From the NCBI GenBank assembly GCA_022495995.1, contig JAFEMH010002603.1, positions 186,001-250,000 of the forward strand: 64,000 nucleotides of DNA. Reading direction: 5' to 3'. The stretch comes from Adenophora triphylla var. japonica (lineage: Eukaryota; Streptophyta; Magnoliopsida; Asterales; Campanulaceae). A program made the position numbers and the translations under genes. The notes beneath the pieces were generated by a model. That model was not told the DNA's origin. It worked only from the letters and a program-made list of their open reading frames with translations, and searched no databases. Position 1 is the first letter of the stretch; each line of letters begins with the position of its first letter. Shown in pieces: positions 45,363 to 57,751 of the stretch.

Positions 45363-47007
45363 TAAAAAAAAGAGGCTTTGACCAATACACCCTTCAGCCA
45401 AGTAAATACTACCTTAAAGGACTGACATTTTCAAAACTCGCCAATAAGTCCTTAGGCTATTATAGACCAAATAAATTCGCCAATAAGTCCTTAGGCTATT
45501 ATTAGACCAACTTTATAACTTTATGATTTGACTAATAGTAATTTTACATTTATAAAAACTAATTATTACATCTTTCAATTTCATATTTTTATGATTTGAT
45601 TTCACAATAATTTCAAAGTTATAAAAAATGATTTCTTAGGTATTAAAACTTATTTCAAACTGATTTCTCAGTTATAAAATATGATTTCTCAGTTATAACA
45701 CTATGAACAACTGAAAAATTGATTTCTCGCTATAATACTATGAACAACCGAGAAACCGATTTCGCTATATGATTTCTCGCTATAAACCGATTTCTCGGTT
45801 ATTAAAAATGATTTCTCGCTATAAAAAATGATTTCTCGCTATAACACTATGAACAACCGAGAAACTGTTTTCTCGCTATACCATTATACAACCGAGAAAC
45901 CGATTTCTCGCTATAAGAATTGATTTCTAACCGCGAAACCGATTTTCGGTTATAACACTATGAACAATTGAGGAATTTCTCAGTTATAACACTATGACAA
46001 CTGAGAAACTGATTTCTCAGTTATAACACTATGAACAACTGAGAAATTTCTCAGTTATAAAATTGATTTCTCAGTTATAACACTATGAACAACTGAGGAT
46101 TTTCTCACTTATAAAATTGATTTCTCAGTTATAACACTATAACTGAGAAATTTCTCGCTCAAACAAGCCCTGCATCATTCAATTTCCAACCACCGAATTT
46201 TAATATTTTGCCAAGAAACACCCCACACCACACCTCTTTTCTTTCATGAAGATTAGTGGATGGATAAAATAACTCAATACCATATCTAAATCATAAACAA
46301 ATTTAACAACATCACAATTCGCAAGAATGGCACAACCACGGCCACCGTACTTGCAGATCTGGAAAGTATTCACCATGAGTAGATCCGGGCCTGATATTAT
46401 GGCCGTGGGAGCAAGTAGATCCGCCCGGATATGGTTTGATTTGGTCGGACATTGTGACCGTTGTTGCAAATCTAGAATTTCGTAGGCGGGACAAATGAGG
46501 GAGACGACGGTGTTGGCGAGGAGAAAGGAGATGACTATGAGAAAACGCCACCCGAGTAGATGGAAGATAGCCGCCGTCGTCGCCGGAGTGTAGGGACAAG
46601 TCTTGCGGCCGTAATCTAACATTCCAAACAGTAATGTGATCGGATCTTGCTCGATTCGCCTGCTATCCGCCTGGATTTGGGATGGTATTGTCGGTGGTAT
46701 TGAGAGAGTGCGCAAGGGTTTGATCGTTGGCCCTGGAGAGAATCGCGTAGAGAGAGAGTAATGTGAACGGATCTTGCTCAGATTCGCCTATCTCACTGGA
46801 TCTTGCTCAGATTCGCAGAAACCCATATGGATCGTAGAGAGAGAATCGCGTAGAGAGAGAGAGAAGCGTATATTGAGAGAAAGGCAGGAAGAGCAATCGG
46901 GTATTTGTTATAAGTAGGGATTTTTTGGTTAGTTTTGAAAATGTGTGTTTTTATTGGTAAATTCCATCTTATGTCAAGGATTTATTGGTAAAAATCCCTA
47001 AAAAAAA
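45363..47007 (-). mobile_element. Pack-MULE-like element, copy 2 (inverted)
   Basis: Element 45372-46998 (1,627 bp) is the reverse-complement relative of 41795-43441, flanked by its own exact 9-bp duplication TAAAAAAAA (45363-45371, 46999-47007). It carries the same ends, leader, captured frame region (about 46620-46370) and palindromic array (about 45660-46165), but the captured frame is shifted by small indels. In the middle of its array (about 45719-45960) many units read CGAGAAA/TTTCTCGG instead of TGAGAAA/TTTCTCAG. Confidence 0.9.
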
Positions 47008-47270
47008 TCAACCATGACTAAATAATATGAATGAATTCCAACTAGTTTTGAAGCCAAAACATAAAAAAAAAAACAAAAAATAACGTTATTGTACATTCAC
47101 ATCATAAACCAACTAAATTATTTGATAATGCATCAATTCTTCAACAAAATCCAACTATGAAATAAATTTAATGCACTTTTTTATTTATTAACAATATAAT
47201 ATTGGTTCAATTCTTCTCTACTTTTCAGTAAATATATATAAAAAAAAACAAATAAAAATGATAGGAAATA

Positions 47271-47618
47271 CTCCCTCCGTCCCAGCGAAAGAGTCGGTAA
47301 ATTTGTCCGACACGCAAAATAAGAAATGTGATGTAGGAAAGAGAAAAAGTTTAAATGTTGTGAGTATGAAAAATTAAATAGGAGAGAGAATGAGTGGGAG
47401 GTGATGTAAGAAAGATAATGTTGTGAGTGTAAAAATTAAATAGGAGAGAGAATGAGTGGGAGGTGATGTAAGAAAGATAATGTTGTGAGTGTAAAAGTAA
47501 ATAGGAGAGAGAATGAGTGGAGAGAATAGTGATTTAAGGTTTCCTTTTTGGGAAAGTGGCTTTTTAAATGGGACGCCCAAAAAGGAAATAAATGGCTCTT
47601 TCGCTGGGACGGAGGGAG
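47271..47618. mobile_element. Stowaway-like MITE with internal tandem units
   Basis: CTCCCTCCGTCCCAGCGAAA to TTTCGCTGGGACGGAGGGAG, perfect inverted ends within TA. Interior repeats GGAGAGAGAATGAGTGG three times, explaining the extra length. Confidence 0.9.
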
Positions 47619-48990
47619 TAGATGAAATTGTACAAAATCAACTGAAGGAATAAAGTTAGAGAATATGGGAAAGAAAATGAAATGAAGGAATAATGGGAAA
47701 TGGTCCAATCCAATCCAATGGATAAGTTAAAAGAGCACTCCACACTTTTCCAATCAATCAATTTTCAGGGTCTTCTAGCAATTTAATTATACAATAATTA
47801 GCTTTCAATCAGATATATTTCCGTTTCATTTTATTTGATATCAAAAATTTTAATAAAAAAATAGCAGGGAAAATTAGTGAAAGAAGTTGTTATGAGTAAA
47901 AAAGTAAAGTAAAACAGAGAGTAAGTAAGATGAATCATAATTTGATTGGTTTTTTGAATATATAATTTGTCATTTTTGGAAGTAAAGTGTTATATTTAAT
48001 TAAAATATATGAAAACGAGTTATATTTTTAATGTAATGGATAATATTTTATAATAATATACAAAATTTATAGTCAAATTGCAAGTGTCCAAATTTATAAA
48101 TAAATAAAATTGGCAATGTACCAACTTGGGGAAAATCGAACATTTTGCTATTGCTTTTTTATGTTTTTGTCCTTTTTTTTTTTTAAAAGAGTTCCCACTT
48201 TTCACCACGACGTGGCTATTTTTCCTTCTCAGACCATGTCCATCTGTGAACTTGGGTTGGGTTGGGGGGGAAGAAGACAAAAAAAAAGAAAAGTAAAAAA
48301 TGAAAAAGAAAATTAAACCAACCAACCAGGCCCGATTTGGTCGGTTGACCAATTTTGGTAACCACCCAAATTTTTCAACACATTGTGCCAAATGGCATAT
48401 TTTAATTAGTTCTCTCAATTTTTTTGAATTATCTTTTTAAATATAATTCTAAAATAGCTATAAATATATTTATATTTTATTAAAAAATAAAAACGTACCT
48501 AAATTTTTGTTTTTTCATTCTCTATAAATAGAGATCAGTTTGGTATTTTTTGTGTCATTTCATTTCATGTATTGTAATTTTATTTTCGTCATGTATTATA
48601 GTATTAAGTTTTAATTTTAATTTTAATTTTGTTTGATATTTTTATTAAGTTTATTTTTTGCAATTATTATAAATTTAGTAGTTAAATTTATTTTTGTTAA
48701 TTTATTATAAAATTAGAAAAATAATATAAATTGAGTATTAATAATATGTAATAAATTTAATAAAAGATAGTTTAAAGAGATAATGTTAGTTGGGTTGGGT
48801 TGGATTGAGTTGCTGATGAATGATAAAAAAAAAGAAGAGGTTGGTTGTAAATATAAATTTAGTAAATGGAGGAGAGAGAAATAATATTTAATTGTTGGGT
48901 TGGGTTGGATTGATTGCTGATGGACTTAGTCTCATGGTTTTTGCTAACATGCGCCTTTTAAATATCTTTCTTTACTCTCGAAATACAATA
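47619..48990. other. AT-rich intergenic region
   Basis: No conserved gene. A TATA-like CTATAAATAGAG at about 48530 and repeated GTTGGGTTGGATTGA words (about 48790 and 48898) suggest a decayed transposon, but no ends could be paired. Confidence 0.4.
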
Positions 48991-49289
48991 CTCCCTCCTT
49001 CCCGGGAAATGGTTCACCATTTTTGGCTCGACACGCAAATTAAGAAAATAGGTGGAAAGAAAAAATATTGTGAGTGTAATTTGAAAATAGGAGAGAGAAT
49101 TAGTGGAGGAAATAATAAATTTAAAAAGTGTTGTGAGTGTAATAGTGAATTAGGAGAGAGAATGAGTGGAGGAAATAGTGAGTGGGTATAATAGAATATT
49201 AATAAAAGTTTTCCATTTTAGGAAAGGTGAAGCTTCAAACGGGACGCCATTTTGGGTAAAAGGTGAAGGATTTTCTGGGACGGATGGAG
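48991..49289. mobile_element. Stowaway-like MITE, cluster member 1
   Basis: CTCCCTCCTTCCCGGGAAAT to ATTTTCTGGGACGGATGGAG within TA. Closest relative of the truncated copy at 13031. Confidence 0.85.
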
Positions 49290-49307
49290 TATTTACGAAA
49301 GTATATA

Positions 49308-49571
49308 CTCCCTCCGTCCCGGCCGACTTAGGATTTTTTGAAATGGCACGGGGATTAAGGAAAAGGTAAATGTTGTGAGTGTAATTTAAAAATAGGAGAG
49401 AGAATGAGTGGAGGGAATAGTAAATTATAATGGTGTTGTGAGTATTAAAATAATGTAGGAGAGAGAATGAGTGGAGAGAATAGTGATTTAAGGTTTCCAT
49501 TTTGGGCCGTCCTAAGTCGGGTGGGACGCCCAAAATGGCAAAAAGTCCTAAATCGACGGGAACGGAAGGAG
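49308..49571. mobile_element. Stowaway-like MITE, cluster member 2
   Basis: CTCCCTCCGTCCCGGCCGAC and an inverted right end GACGGGAACGGAAGGAG; TA flanks. Begins 18 bp after the preceding MITE. Confidence 0.82.
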
Positions 49572-49720
49572 TATATTTTTATATTTAGTTTAAAATATTT
49601 TAAAACTAATTGTTTTTAAATTTAATAAGAAGGATATATAAATATTCTTATTATTTCACTTTAAAAAATAATAGTACAATTATGCATAAAAATGTATTGT
49701 TTAATATATATATATATATA

Positions 49721-49956
49721 CTCCCTCCGTCTCACGAAAATATGCACTTTTTTGGCTTGATGCGGGAATTGAGATAAAAGGTAAAAAATGTGATGTGTTG
49801 TGAGTGTAGATGGTTGGGTAGGAGAGAGAAAGTGGAGTAAGTGGGTAATGGTTGTGAGTAGAGAGAAGTGGTTCCCATTTCCATTTTAGGAAAGTGCAGA
49901 TTATTGTGGGACGTCCAAAATGGGTCTTTTTGCAGATTATCGTGGGACGGAGGGAG
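49721..49956. mobile_element. Stowaway-like MITE, cluster member 3
   Basis: CTCCCTCCGTCTCACGAAAA to TTATCGTGGGACGGAGGGAG within TA. Preceded by a short (TA)n tract. Confidence 0.9.
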
Positions 49957-49968
49957 TATATATATATA

Positions 49969-50202
49969 CTCCCTCTGTTCCACGAAAATATGCAATTTTT
50001 GGCTTGGTGCGGGAATTAAGGTAAAATGTGAAAAAGGTGATGTGTTGTGAGTGTAGATGGTTGGGTAGGGGAGAGAAAGTGGAGTAAGTGGGTAATGGTT
50101 GTGAGTAGAGAGAAGTGGGCCTCATTTCCATTTTAGGAAAGTGCAAATTATTGTGAGACGTCCAAAAAGGTCTTTTTACATATTATCGTAGGACGGAGGG
50201 AG
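49969..50202. mobile_element. Stowaway-like MITE, cluster member 4
   Basis: CTCCCTCTGTTCCACGAAAA to TTATCGTAGGACGGAGGGAG. Same family and orientation as member 3, separated by 12 bp of TA repeat. Confidence 0.9.
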
Positions 50203-51403
50203 TATATATATATTTCACTTATATTTTTTAGAAAAATATATAAATAACAATGTGAGGGTGTACTCGATGCGGGCATGCAGTTTTCTAAATAATAAATTAA
50301 GGCGCACCTTTCATAGTGAACTCTTGTTATGATTCTCACTCACAATTAAGATATTAATCCTATTGTACAATTATTAAAATTATTTAAAATTTTATTACTC
50401 CTCTCCAAAATAAATATCATATTTTTTAAAATTTAATTGATTTTTGAGTAACATTTTATAAAAAATATATTTATTTTTATAAAATATTAAAAATAGCTGT
50501 TAATAGTGTTTATGTTTGTCAACAACCATTTTTAAAATAACATCAGATACTTAATTTTTTTGATCGAATTTCAACCAATTCCTTAAATATCCTTAAAATA
50601 AAAATTAATGCTAATTTACCTATGAAAAACTCAGTATTAGGACTCTTTAATCTGGGACGGACCAAAAGTGAAATTAGGACTCTTGAAGTGGAACGGAGGG
50701 AGTAATAATCAACCTCATTATTATTTCTCATCAAAATATACACACATAATATTAAATATTAGTCTCTGATCAAAAGCTTTAATTAAAGCACAAATCGAAT
50801 AATGAAAACATAATTAAATTGGTGTTAATCAAGTTGAAGTTGTTAGCACAAAAAATGTCACATATTTGCACCTAGTAGTGTGTGTGTGAATGTGAATGGT
50901 AGCCAAGGAAGAGAGAGCATGGATCTGTCGGTCGCCTTCAGTTATCAGCACCACTCATTTCTCCTCAACACTTTCTGCTTCACTTCATATTCAAATTCAT
51001 GCCACAGATATTTGCAAATGAAAATGAAAAACAAAATTCAAACTTGTTATTAATCAATCGAGAGTAAATTTAGATTTTCTTTTAGAAATTCGTTATGGGA
51101 TTCATTTTGGGATAGAGATAGTGCTCCATCCGAACATGAATGTTCAATTTTGGGACGGGCGGAGATGGTAAATTTGAAAACTATACATAAAAAGAGAAGG
51201 GAAGTTGCAACTGTAATGCTATTGCCAATGGAAATTTAATTCACAGTCACAGACCTCATGCTCTTTAAAGGATCTCTCTCTTCTAACTCATTCTTTGAAC
51301 ACTCTACAGATTAGAAAAATGTCAAAACAACATCTTTATCACTGATCCATTCAAGAAATCAGTAATTTGCCTCTGACCAGTTTGCTGCCCAAAATTGCAA
51401 CTG
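50203..51403. other. Intergenic region and 3' flank of DENND6-like gene
   Basis: Contains a probable decayed MITE (about 50396-50702, right end GGAACGGAGGGAG). The part nearest 51403 should be the 3' UTR of the minus-strand gene. Nothing else recognised. Confidence 0.4.
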
Positions 51404-51608
51404 TTATCTGGGTGAGGCTGGAGAAAGAATCCCAACAGCATGGCCAGGAACTTTCTTGGGTTCCTCAGGACATTGTAGAAGGGTTGCTCTTTGGGGATTC
51501 ATAAGCAGCAGCTGTTGCATATCTTGAGGTAGAACATTGAACACCGCCCGTAAATCTCCTTTGAGTTTTCGGCAGGCTGCTTGGGAATATGCACCAGGAC
51601 TTCCAGTC

Positions 51609-51673
<65 letters not shown>

Positions 51674-54600
51674 TATAAACAAAAAAAAAAAGAATCCATT
51701 CAATACAAAGTCAGAAAACGCTAATGTCATTTCATATTACAAGCTCGCATATATGTCCCACCACGTCAATATTTCCATCAATAGCGATAAATGTATTAGT
51801 TTTGGAAAGATTTGAAACACAATCCAGTAATAAACATGTCAAACTGCAAAACAATATTTAAGTTTCCTTAAGAACACAAGTGCTGTAAGTCAAACAGGTC
51901 AAATTTCCTAATGTTGACATTCATGCATAACATTGACTCAGCCAGCATGGTGTGACCCAACAGATTAACGGAGTGAGATAAGTACTCCCTTTGTTCCGAA
52001 ATGATCTTCCCACTTTCTTTGTCATTAGCACGAAGTACTTTGAACAATAATTTTCAGTTGATTTAATATCCGAATGGACATCTAAAAATTGTTATTGATA
52101 GTACTTATAATGGTGTATCGATAACAAGTTTTAAATTTTCATTAGGATAATTAAATCATCCTAAAACTATTGCTCAAAGTACCTTCATGTTAACGAAAAA
52201 AAAAAAACTGGGAAGATCATTTCGGGACGGAGGGAGTATAACATTAAAGCATACGCAACGTTCGTTATAGACTAGCTTACTGATGATTTGATAGTCTCAC
52301 TTAGGCACTTTATTGAACTTGACAGGAACAGTTTAGGTGTAGAAATTGTATGTGGAGGTACTGAAATGTTCTATGAATATTTGGTCTTCTATTATCATAG
52401 CACGGGAATATACATGACAGTTTAATAAAGGCTTCTTCCGGCTGTCTGCAACATTTTTTAGTGGCCGAGAGTTGACTAAGCCAGTACTCAGCAATGAATG
52501 TCATGTCTCAAAAGCAGACAAAATAGTACTCCCTCCGTCCCTAAATGAATGCCCAAATTTCATTTAGGGGACATTCTGAAAATGATCACTTTTTAAACAA
52601 TTAAATGGTAAATATGTATATGTATATATTATTGTTATCCACTTGCATAACATTTAGTTTTGCAAGTATAAAATGTCTAGTGATTTTATTTTGGTGAAAT
52701 AAAATTTAGGGACAGTCTTCTACAAAAAGGTATTCATTTTTTTTTTTTTTTTTTTTTTTTTTGAAAATGGACATTCATTTAAAGGAAGATGGAGTATTAG
52801 GAAAAGTAATTTTCCAAAGATTATCCGCACTAAGGTTAAACTGTACTTGGCAATTGATATATTCAAACCAATTCAGCTTGAGTCTCAAATTTACAATAAA
52901 CGTAGTTTAAAAGCCAAAAATAAAATAAAATAAAATTATAACTGAAATACCATAAATAATATAGTATGGAACGTGATTTAAAACCAGTGAAAATTCTGCT
53001 CCTCTCAATTCCAAATTGTAAATAAACAAGAAAAGTCGTTCTTGACCCAATTGGATAACTTGCATACGTAGGTTCAACTCATTAACTCACATTGGAATTG
53101 AAAAGAGGAGAGAGAGGTCTTAAACTTTGCTTCAGGAAATCCTAGCATCTTGGACAGAAAGACTGAGCAATTCAAATTCAACATTCTTGCCACTATCACT
53201 ATTCAGAATAACCATCTATCAAAAAATGCCAAAAACCCATGCTTTCCCTCAAATCACATGGGCCATAAATAGTAGACCAAAAGGTTATATTGTATGAGCT
53301 AATTTGCAGGTTTTTATCAGTTTGTAAGTTCTGTTACCGTAAGAGCGTGGACTACTATCTTTAAAGCTATTAATAAGGTAATGATAAAAGTAGTACTCCG
53401 ACCCCACAATAGCGCCACCTGGGCCACCTCTTAATTTGTTATCAAAAAGTAGTCCCCAATCCCATTTCTACAAGACGATAAAAATCTAGTGCAATTCCGA
53501 GGTACAAACAAGTAAAGCAATAGCTTTATAAAGTTTGACTTGTCAGATGAGACTATTTTATTGGGATAGAGGGATTGATAATTGCATATATATACAAGGA
53601 CTCAAGAATACAGTGGGAAAAGTGAGGAAAGGAATCAATCAAACTCTGGAAAGCACACAAAAAAACTTGCATATATTATACCCCCTGCCCAAGAAAGTCA
53701 TATTTGAAAAATCAACCTTTTTAAGGATGTCGCTTTAATAGCTTGTAGCTTCTTGAAATTGCACTTAAATTGTAGCCTTTTTTTTTAAGAAATGAGACTA
53801 CTTTTGGGGGCAAACTAAAAAGAACCAGAGGGACTCTTTTTAGGGGGATGAAGGGGGTATGCGAATGGTATCCCACTCCAACAATCAACCAAGGGACTCC
53901 ATTAATGCTTATTTCCCATATTTATACATTTTAACATAAATTGTGTGCCCATTTACAAAAGAGATGTCAATGCTTGGAGTAAATACTTTCCACCTTTATT
54001 CTGATTCACAATATTTAAATGAATTAAGCCACCGATAAATTAATGTCATTTAGAGATCAAGATAATTGACATATGTTGTTTTCATCCCTATCAGCAGCAC
54101 CTCTTCCTAATTTGTTTCTCCCCTCTTAGTCTCTCTCCTGTATATTTAAAGCTTCCCGATCTCAGTCCTTTGCCCAACCCAATTTTATTTTTACTCATAG
54201 TAATGCCCAGTTAAAAATCATTCGCATTCTGGTAGTTAATCATCTTCATATATCTAACCACCTCAAAATTTTAGCCAATAGGGAAAGACACAAAGTTCGC
54301 TAAAGAGAGTAAAATCTTGCCTGCATTTCTCCAAGAAGATGTCTCTCGATGGCATTGAAGGAATCAATTATTTCCAATTCTGATAATGTTTCCAAAAAAT
54401 CTTTAATGTCTGCCTTCATTCTTGCTTGTCGCCAAAGTCTATGTTGTTCCTGCTCAGCAACAGCACGCTTTCTTCGAAACCATGGTTCGAAATTATGTCC
54501 TTTCAGGAACCGTCTGTATATGCATGTAAATCATATCAATTTCAAGTGGGAAGTTACTGGAGAGATAAGATAAAACTAGCAATTGATACTATACTAAAGC

Positions 54601-56530
54601 GGGAAGGGCCTTTTTTTTTTGAAGCCCAATCATGCTTATGTATTCCAAAAAAAAATCTCAAACTAATTACCACCGTCAAATTCAAATATATATTCCACAG
54701 GTCATAACAATTACTACTCAGTTCCTTCCAGTTCTTAAACTAGGGGGGGGGGGTCTCAAAACCACCGACAGTTTATTTATTTATTTTGAATATCTTTTCG
54801 ATTCTTATAATGAACTTTAAAGAATATAACAAACAAAAAGACATGAAGACCCACTTGATATGCCAATTAACTTGTTTGAAAAAAAGGATTACCAGGGGCC
54901 AGTAGCAAATGGCATATACAGAAAGTAAGACTAAATATTACCATACACAATCTTACTTGTATAGATCCAGCCAATTTGATTTCATCCTTTTCGATAGAAA
55001 TTTCCCAGGACCTCGGGCTGATAAGTTCCCAACGAACCCGTCTGCATTGAATTGAGGAAGGGGAGGAGGATCAACAAATGGAGAAGATCCTTCAGAAGGT
55101 GTAGTAACCCTAAAATATGGGCCAAATGGGGCCAAAAAGTTTGTAGTCAGCTCCAAGAAATGCCGACGTAGTATCTCATTGTTAACAACTGACATTGATT
55201 CCTCAACCCTTGGTGACATCCCAGCATCAATAAGTCTATTCAATATAGAAGTATCTGGCTTAGTAATTGCTGCATAACTACTCCAAATGGCTTCCTTGTG
55301 TTCTGTCATGAGGCAAAGAGGTCCGTCTCTCCTCAACTTCACAGCATTCAATAAATTTACAGGAGAAAGTTTCTTCAAGGAATTTTGAAAACCAACCAAA
55401 CCCTCAGGTCTCCCAGATATTCTGCCAGTTGATGCCCTTGAAGTTAGAGCCAACCGGCTAGAATTATGAGCAGGAGTTCCAACCGAAACTATGTGAGGAA
55501 TACTACGAAGAGCTTTCAAGAAAAAAAGATTCGTTACGCCCAAAACCATGTTCGGAAATACATCTCCGTCTCGAAGTGAGTTCAAATGAGCAAATTCAGG
55601 GTCGTGTATGGTGAAATAAGGCCTGAAGTCAACACTGCAAAGAAGAGGAGCAACCAAACTAACTAAACTGGCAACAGCCTCACAACACTGAGGAGGCGTA
55701 GGTGCTATGACAAGAACGGGCTCCCCAGTTAATAAAAGTTCCCATAATAACCAAAGCTGCAATAAAAGCCCTCGAAACGTACCAAAAAGATCTGAGTCGT
55801 GGAAAAGACCCTGTGGGATGGACTGATTAGTTGGAAGAAGAGGAGCCAAGGAAGATGCAGACTCTTCAAGCAAAACCTCGTTATCCAAAGACAAACTATG
55901 AGCTGGCGGCAAGTTCACTTTAAGAGTAGCATTCCCGATAGGAAGCTCCATGAGATTACCAGGTAAAGGTGCAGGCCAGGATGATATAGAAGCAGCAATG
56001 TAATCAAGGGCTTTTTTTCCAATATCGAAATACAAAGGACCCATAATCTGTAATAAAGGTTTAAATACACTAGAATACGGACTATGAGAGAGAATTACCA
56101 CTGATTTCTGCTCACCCCCTCGCTTTAGTCTCTCATCATGTCTCTGCCTATTAAATACAAAGCCATACAAGTAGCCAGAACTCTGATGTTTACCACTATG
56201 AACTTCTTTATTGTCCACTTCAAATATCTCAGAAGAAACCACATTTACAGGTTGAAGATTCCCTCGCCTTCGAATTCGGAAGAAGAAAATGCAATCCTGG
56301 ATGCTTGAAAGATTATGATGTTGGGAAACTGAATCTGGGAATGAACTAAAAGCAATTCCCAGCTCCTCCTCTTGGGTAAGACAGCCAGGGGGATAACATT
56401 CTTCAATTAGTTGACCCTGTTCAAGATCGAACCTGATGATGCAAAAGGCAACAACCCATCGCTGTAAAGATTTTGGATCAACATCTGAACTGGGCTCTGA
56501 CTTGGCCGAAAACGACAGAGATCGACTCAT
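51404..56530 (-). CDS. DENND6-type DENN-domain protein
   Basis: Three coding exons (56530-54957, 54513-54321, 51610-51404) join in frame to 657 residues. The long first exon begins MSRSLSFSAKSEPSS and contains the DENN core: RWVVAFCIIRFDLEQGQLIE (about 25-44), FPDSVSQ and IQDCIFFFRIRR, the central LWLLWELLLTGEPVLVIAPT and VDFRPYFTIHD. Exon 2 encodes a charged helix (RFLKGHNFEPWFRRKRAVAE); exon 3 ends GILSPASPR. The layout matches plant and animal DENND6/AVL9-type proteins, which act as Rab guanine-nucleotide exchange factors in recycling-endosome and membrane traffic. Two oddities: the second coding intron begins with GC, and a (TA)n tract abuts its acceptor. Start chosen at the first ATG in the exon; a non-coding leader exon lies at about 57560-57342. 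Confidence 0.92.
51614..51669. repeat. (TA)n microsatellite abutting a splice acceptor
   Basis: About 28 TA dinucleotides directly upstream (minus strand) of the CAG acceptor of the last DENND6 exon. The poly-T tract that would normally lie there is beyond the repeat (51681-51691). Confidence 0.95.
51985..52236. mobile_element. Stowaway-like MITE in DENND6 intron
   Basis: CTCCCTTTGTTCCGAAATGA to TCATTTCGGGACGGAGGGAG within TA; AT-rich inverted interior as at 58633. Confidence 0.9.
52529..52794. mobile_element. Stowaway-like MITE in DENND6 intron
   Basis: CTCCCTCCGTCCCTAAATGA and right end TCATTTAAAGGAAGATGGAG; includes a run of about 24 T near 52740-52762. Confidence 0.78.
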
Positions 56531-56539
56531 TTCCAGCTA

Positions 56540-57560
56540 ATATACCACAACTTGCGTCATCAATAAATAAATTTAATATTCCTGATTTCCTTCCTCGGCG
56601 TCATCATAAAAGAATCTGGGTGTTTCTTATCCGGTGAAATAGTAGGTATCTATTTCAACCGAATTCAAAGAATTAGAGAGCTGCATTGATTCAAAGATAA
56701 CCAAACACCCATCAGTAGAGAAACTTTTGACAAAGTCTAAGAAGAAGAATACTCAGAAAATACAAACTTGGCAGATGCTTTCTCAGTTTAACTTTAACAG
56801 TAAGAAAACAAGATTTAAAACTTAACCAAGAGAAATAATACCTCCATAGTATTCAAAGAATCTTACTTTCCATTTCGAAATGTGCTTTTCAAATAGTCCG
56901 ATTCCATTATTAAGCCTCAATTGACTGTAATGTTTACATTTTACCCCTCATATACAAACCAAAAGAGAAGTTTGTGCTAATGGTTGGTTTTCTTTCTAAG
57001 ATTACCTGTGTTTATATCAAAATTGGCATTTAAACAGTTTACATTCGAGTGAAAAGAGGGTGTAAACGGACACTAGTATACTATAATGAAAAGCACATTC
57101 CCAACTAGATGGGAATAAAGAAACAGGACTTACAATATACCAACAAGAAAATGAAGAACAATTCAAGGGCAAAGCAGTAAATTTCAAGAGAAAAAAGGTG
57201 ATTCGTAACAGTTTTGAAGAAGATTTGATCTGGGTTTGGAAGCAAAAGTCGTTTAAAGAAAGTTGAAAAAATGGAAAAAGTAACGGATCAGAGAGAGAGA
57301 GAGAGATTAGTAAAATGAAATTTAGATACAAGAACATATACCTGACATTGAAATAGAAAGCACCCAGAAGCTGGTAATAATGGAGGAAAGGAATCCAATC
57401 CAAATCGGACTGAAGGACAGGTGGGGTTGTGAAGAAACAGATCGAAGCAGTCAGAGAAGAAAGAAGAATTCAAGGGTTTGGGTTTTTGTTGGTGGTCTCG
57501 TCGGTCGGAGTCGGAGAGGGAGAGACTGTTGATTGGCTTGGCGGTATTCAATTCACCTGC
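56540..57560 (-). other. 5' UTR exon and leader intron of DENND6-like gene
   Basis: A leader exon about 57560-57342 ends at CAATGTCAG|GTATAT; the acceptor TATATTAG lies just before 56540, about 10 bp upstream of the start codon. The leader is CT-rich. No protein-coding content was recognised here. Confidence 0.55.
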
Positions 57561-57600
57561 GTATATGTGAGCTTTCTGTTTTTTATTTAAAAAAAAAAAA

Positions 57601-57735
57601 TACTCCCTTATCCTAAAATAAATGACAAAAAAATAAATAAAAAATCAATCGAAAATGAATGATAAAAAAAATTGGATTTGCTCTTAACTAAAAACAAATT
57701 TGAATTTTTTTATTATTTATTCTGGAATAAAGGTA
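57601..57735. mobile_element. Decayed short MITE in DENND6 promoter
   Basis: CTCCCTTATCCTAAAATAAA at left and TTTATTCTGGAATAAAGGTAG at right, inverted around AAATTGGATTTGCTCTTAAC. About 40 bp upstream of the probable leader exon. Confidence 0.55.
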
Positions 57736-57751
57736 GTAGTAAAAACTAATA

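Noticed and set aside
42178..46715. Reading the captured frame as an active host gene
   Set aside because: It sits inside a bounded transposon, is duplicated, and is frameshifted in one copy.
41786..47007. A single composite or inverted-duplication unit spanning both MULE copies
   Set aside because: Each copy has its own different, exact 9-bp target duplication, which fits two separate insertions.
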